In this document: positions 6,822-9,069 of the stretch, piece by piece | Position numbering within the stretch: position 1 is the first letter of the stretch | Layout of the letters: each line of letters begins with the position of its first letter | Assembly (NCBI GenBank): GCA_943323935.2 | Contig: CALPJR020000020.1 | Coordinates: forward strand, 1-9,069 | Direction: 5' to 3' | Length of the DNA stretch: 9,069 nucleotides | Origin: Bifidobacterium breve | GTDB taxonomy: Bacteria; Bacteroidota; Bacteroidia; Chitinophagales; Chitinophagaceae | The notes under the pieces: model-generated | What the model saw: only the letters and a program-made list of their open reading frames with translations | The model's database searches: none | Told to the model about the DNA's origin: nothing | Translations under genes and position numbers: made by a program

Positions 6822-7127
6822 TTAAATGGGTATGACTGCTACCACGCTGTCTAAATTCAATGGGCCGTATATATGCGGGAACAATTCATTTAGATCCTCA
6901 GCCAATTCAAATAAAACTGGCCTCTGCACTTTGGCCTTTTCAATTTTCAATTTCACTAAACCAGTTTGCCCTTGATAAAACCTTTCAAGCACCCCTTCTA
7001 TTTGTCTTTCAATAGAACAATGTATGAATCCATCTTTAGCATAATCTTTTGGCAAATAACTTTTTTTTATTTGCGCTTCTTCCCATTCTTTAGCTGATGT
7101 TACATGATATATAAATTCGCTTTCCAT
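6822..7127 (-). CDS. DUF952 family protein
   Basis: A small cytosolic protein of 101 residues spanning the whole DUF952 domain. Landmarks are IYHVTSAKEW at 6-15, a DGFIHCS block at 32-38 (the most conserved motif of the family), a Gln shortly after it, and FPHIYGPL near 83-90 followed by a C-terminal strand VVAVIPI. There is no signal peptide or membrane segment. Family members are widespread and have no firmly established reaction that I can name. The conserved His residues and the compact fold suggest an enzyme or ligand-binding role, but that is a guess. It begins 11 bases after aroC and ends 27 bases before the RlpA-like gene, so co-transcription with aroC is likely, while functional linkage is unproven. 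Confidence 0.85.
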   Translation of the reverse strand: MESEFIYHVTSAKEWEEAQIKKSYLPKDYAKDGFIHCSIERQIEGVLERFYQGQTGLVKLKIEKAKVQRPVLFELAEDLNELFPHIYGPLNLDSVVAVIPI

Positions 7128-7138
7128 TCTGTTTAATT

Positions 7139-8137
7139 TTATTGATGAATAACTCTTGGTATACGTTGATCAATCATCATTAGATCTGCTAGGACAATCG
7201 CCGTTACCGCTTCAAGTACTACGGGTACTCTTAAAGCAATGCATAAATCATGCCTGCCTTTTACCGAAAAATCTTCCTGTTCATTGGTTTCCCAATTCCA
7301 AGTATTTTGCAACTTTGGTGTTGAAGAGGTAGGTTTTACTGCAATTCGAAACACTAGATCATTGCCATTGGTATAGCCACCCACCACACCACCTGCATGG
7401 TTTGTTTTTGTTTTGCCCGAGGCATCTATAATTGCATCATTGTGCTCCACACCAAACATATTTGCTGCAGCAAACCCTGTTCCAAATTCAATACCTCTGA
7501 TTGCAGGAATCGCAAAAACAGCATGGCTGATTAAAGATTCCACAGAATCAAAAAAATGTTCTCCTAGTCCAACTGGCAATCCCTTCACTACACATTCAAC
7601 AATGCCGCCCACACTGTCTTTTTGATCAATCGCATTTTGCAAACCTTTGTCTAAATCTGTTTCACCACCAATACTTAATATCGTTGCTTTTACCTCAATC
7701 CCTTTTAATATTTTTTTTGCGACCACACCTGCGCCCACCAAACCTGCTGTTAATCTGCCGCTAAAATGTCCGCCACCTCTATAATCTTCAAACCCGCCAA
7801 ATTTTTGATGCGCAGTAAAATCTGCATGGCCAGGTCTTGGAACCGCTCTTTGTTTTTCATAATCACCACTTCTTGTATTGTTATTTTCAAACAATAACAT
7901 CAATGGCGCGCCAGTGGTGGTATCATTAAATACACCAGTTTTAAAAAAAGGAATATCATCTTCTTGTCTTGGCGTCGTTCCTTTTTGTTTGCCTCCTTTT
8001 CTGCGCTCCATGTCTTCTACAAAATCGGACTGTTGTAGCGGCAACCCAGCTGGGCATCCATCTACTAAAACGCCGACGCAGTCACCATGTGATTCGCCAA
8101 AAATTTGAACTTTAAATAAGGTACCAAAACTATTCAT
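7139..8137 (-). CDS. aroC: Chorismate synthase
   Basis: Catalyses the last shikimate-pathway step, 5-enolpyruvylshikimate 3-phosphate to chorismate, using reduced FMN. The 332-residue product starts MNSFGTLFKV and has GESHG at 14-18 (catalytic His17). Further landmarks are TTPRQED near 54-60, RPGHAD at 101-106 (second catalytic His104), RGGGHFSGRLT at 120-130, NHAGGVVGGYTNG at 246-258, KPTSS at 268-272 and GRHD at 294-297, followed by VPVVLEAVTA. The RGGGHFSGR form replaces the commoner RGGGRSSAR; from memory it is a known variant in some Firmicutes and Bacteroidota. At 332 residues it is a little short for the family (about 350-360), through compact loops and C-terminus rather than truncation. 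It follows aroA by 35 bases, so two consecutive pathway enzymes are adjacent and likely co-transcribed. The ATG start is fixed by the conserved N-terminus. Confidence 0.97.
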   Translation of the reverse strand: MNSFGTLFKVQIFGESHGDCVGVLVDGCPAGLPLQQSDFVEDMERRKGGKQKGTTPRQEDDIPFFKTGVFNDTTTGAPLMLLFENNNTRSGDYEKQRAVPRPGHADFTAHQKFGGFEDYRGGGHFSGRLTAGLVGAGVVAKKILKGIEVKATILSIGGETDLDKGLQNAIDQKDSVGGIVECVVKGLPVGLGEHFFDSVESLISHAVFAIPAIRGIEFGTGFAAANMFGVEHNDAIIDASGKTKTNHAGGVVGGYTNGNDLVFRIAVKPTSSTPKLQNTWNWETNEQEDFSVKGRHDLCIALRVPVVLEAVTAIVLADLMMIDQRIPRVIHQ

Positions 8138-8172
8138 GAATGTACTTTTATAGTGTATACAAGTTAAGCAAT

Positions 8173-9069
8173 TTAATCTAAATCAACTTTAGCCCCTAAA
8201 TGCTGCAGATGTTTAAAGAAATCGGTGTAGGACTTATTCACCGCCTCTGCATCGGTGATTGTAATTGGACCATCCGAACATAAAGCAGCTACTCCACAAG
8301 CCATGGCTATGCGGTGATCATGTTGAGAAAACACTTCTGCAGCCTTTATGCCTGTCCCCCCATGCACCAACATCCTATCCTGATCTAATTCAATTTGAAT
8401 ACCCAATTTAGCAAATTCGGTTTGCAAGGTAAGTCCCCTGTCACTTTCTTTATGTGCTAAACGACTTACTCCATGAAGGACTGTTACACCATCGCAAACG
8501 GCCGCAAGCGCCACTAAAGGAGGAAATAAGTCTGGACAATCTGTCGCATCAAATTCAAATGCATTGAGTAGAATAAAATTTCCTGCAGGGTCTTTTGCTG
8601 GACCTATTTGAATTGTATGATCTTGAATGTCTATGGATGCGCCAGTAGCTTTTAATGCTTGCATTACAGCTTTGTCCGCCTGTGTAGAATCCAACTGCAA
8701 TCCTTTCACAGAAATCGGCCCTGCGATGGCCCCTGCCACCAATAAAAAAGCGGCCCCGCTCCAATCGCCTTCCACCGTATAGTCAATATGCTTAGCTAAT
8801 GGTGGATGTGCTAGAAATTCAAAACGTTTATAATCTTGATGTTGCACCTTCCAACCAAATGCATTTAATACAGATAAAGTCAGATCGATATAGGGTTTAC
8901 TTTTTAGATCCTGCACTTCAATCACTGCATTTGTTTGACTTGTTGCAGCATAAGCCATTAACAATCCAGTTAAAAACTGAGAACTCAATGATCCGTCCAC
9001 TTCAATATTTACAGGCTTTAATGGGCCTTTAATTTTAATGGGTAAATAACCAGATTGAGATTGTATGTC
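8173..9069 (-). CDS. aroA: 3-phosphoshikimate 1-carboxyvinyltransferase (EPSP synthase), 5' end outside window
   Basis: Joins shikimate 3-phosphate and phosphoenolpyruvate to form EPSP, the substrate of the neighbouring aroC. The reading frame stays open through the window edge. The GTG at 9000 is an internal Val codon, not a start, because the 23 codons upstream of it already read as EPSP synthase sequence (PIKIKGPLKPVNIEVDG). The 298 visible residues cover roughly the C-terminal 70% of the protein. Landmarks, numbered from the edge, are VDGSLSSQF at 24-32 (substrate-binding Ser-Ser-Gln), SKPYIDLTL at 57-65, VEGDWSGAAF at 99-108, DCPDLFPP at 177-184 (catalytic Asp180), HKESDR at 206-211, DHRIAMACG at 251-259 and NKSYTDFF at 278-285. 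All key residues expected in this part are present. The N-terminal glyphosate/PEP loop is not visible, so the sensitivity class cannot be judged. Confidence 0.95.
   Translation of the reverse strand, partial: DIQSQSGYLPIKIKGPLKPVNIEVDGSLSSQFLTGLLMAYAATSQTNAVIEVQDLKSKPYIDLTLSVLNAFGWKVQHQDYKRFEFLAHPPLAKHIDYTVEGDWSGAAFLLVAGAIAGPISVKGLQLDSTQADKAVMQALKATGASIDIQDHTIQIGPAKDPAGNFILLNAFEFDATDCPDLFPPLVALAAVCDGVTVLHGVSRLAHKESDRGLTLQTEFAKLGIQIELDQDRMLVHGGTGIKAAEVFSQHDHRIAMACGVAALCSDGPITITDAEAVNKSYTDFFKHLQHLGAKVDLD

Noticed and set aside
7413..8108. Two open frames on the + strand opposite aroC (7413-7625 and 7878-8108)
   Set aside because: They lie wholly antisense to a strongly conserved enzyme and have no recognisable domain or leader; shadows of aroC.
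8138..8172. TATAAAAG-like sequence upstream of aroC on the minus strand
   Set aside because: It does not fit the TAnnTTTG/TTTG consensus, and the 35-base gap from aroA fits an internal operon spacer.
9000..9000. GTG at 9000 as the start of aroA
   Set aside because: The frame continues to the window edge and the 23 upstream codons are recognisable EPSP synthase sequence, so the gene is cut by the window rather than starting here.

Overview
The window reads as ordinary chromosome from a member of the Bacteroidota, most likely a Chitinophagaceae-like lineage. The phylum call rests on four things: AT-rich sequence; starts with no Shine-Dalgarno-like purine block, preceded by A/T-rich leaders; a TAnnTTTG-type promoter box; and the gene families, including an OmpA protein with thrombospondin type 3 repeats, an RlpA-like protein with the TAAC/NDRMHP form, and a chorismate synthase with the RGGGHFSGR variant. 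The family-level guess is from memory and is weak. I see no mobile element, CRISPR array, tRNA or rRNA. No gene-free stretch exceeds about 100 bases, so the window is densely coded.

Left part, + strand (1-4335): a possible C-terminal tail of an upstream gene, then a lysophospholipid acyltransferase (PlsC-like), the primosomal helicase PriA, and a MurB-family flavoprotein. The plsC-priA gap is 19 bases, and priA and murB share one base in a TAATG junction, so the three genes look co-transcribed. The MurB-like protein keeps the FAD-binding half but has replacements at several positions that are near-invariant in MurB, including the catalytic Ser (His here) and the C-terminal catalytic Glu (Ala here). 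This is the most unusual thing in the window.

Right part, - strand (9069 down to 4322): aroA (EPSP synthase, 5' end outside the window), aroC (chorismate synthase), a DUF952 protein and an RlpA-like exported protein are closely spaced and may form one operon, carrying the last two steps to chorismate plus two unrelated small genes. A 71-base gap then holds a good Bacteroidota-type promoter. It drives two outer-membrane beta-barrel genes 11 bases apart. Their barrels are clearly related, and only the second continues into four calcium-binding-type repeats and an OmpA peptidoglycan-binding domain. The ompA-like gene and murB converge and overlap by 14 bases.

Overall the window mixes envelope genes (phospholipid synthesis, peptidoglycan precursor synthesis or a relative of it, outer-membrane anchoring, RlpA-like) with housekeeping genes (replication restart, shikimate pathway). 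I do not see a new multi-gene system. The MurB-like protein is the item most worth following up.
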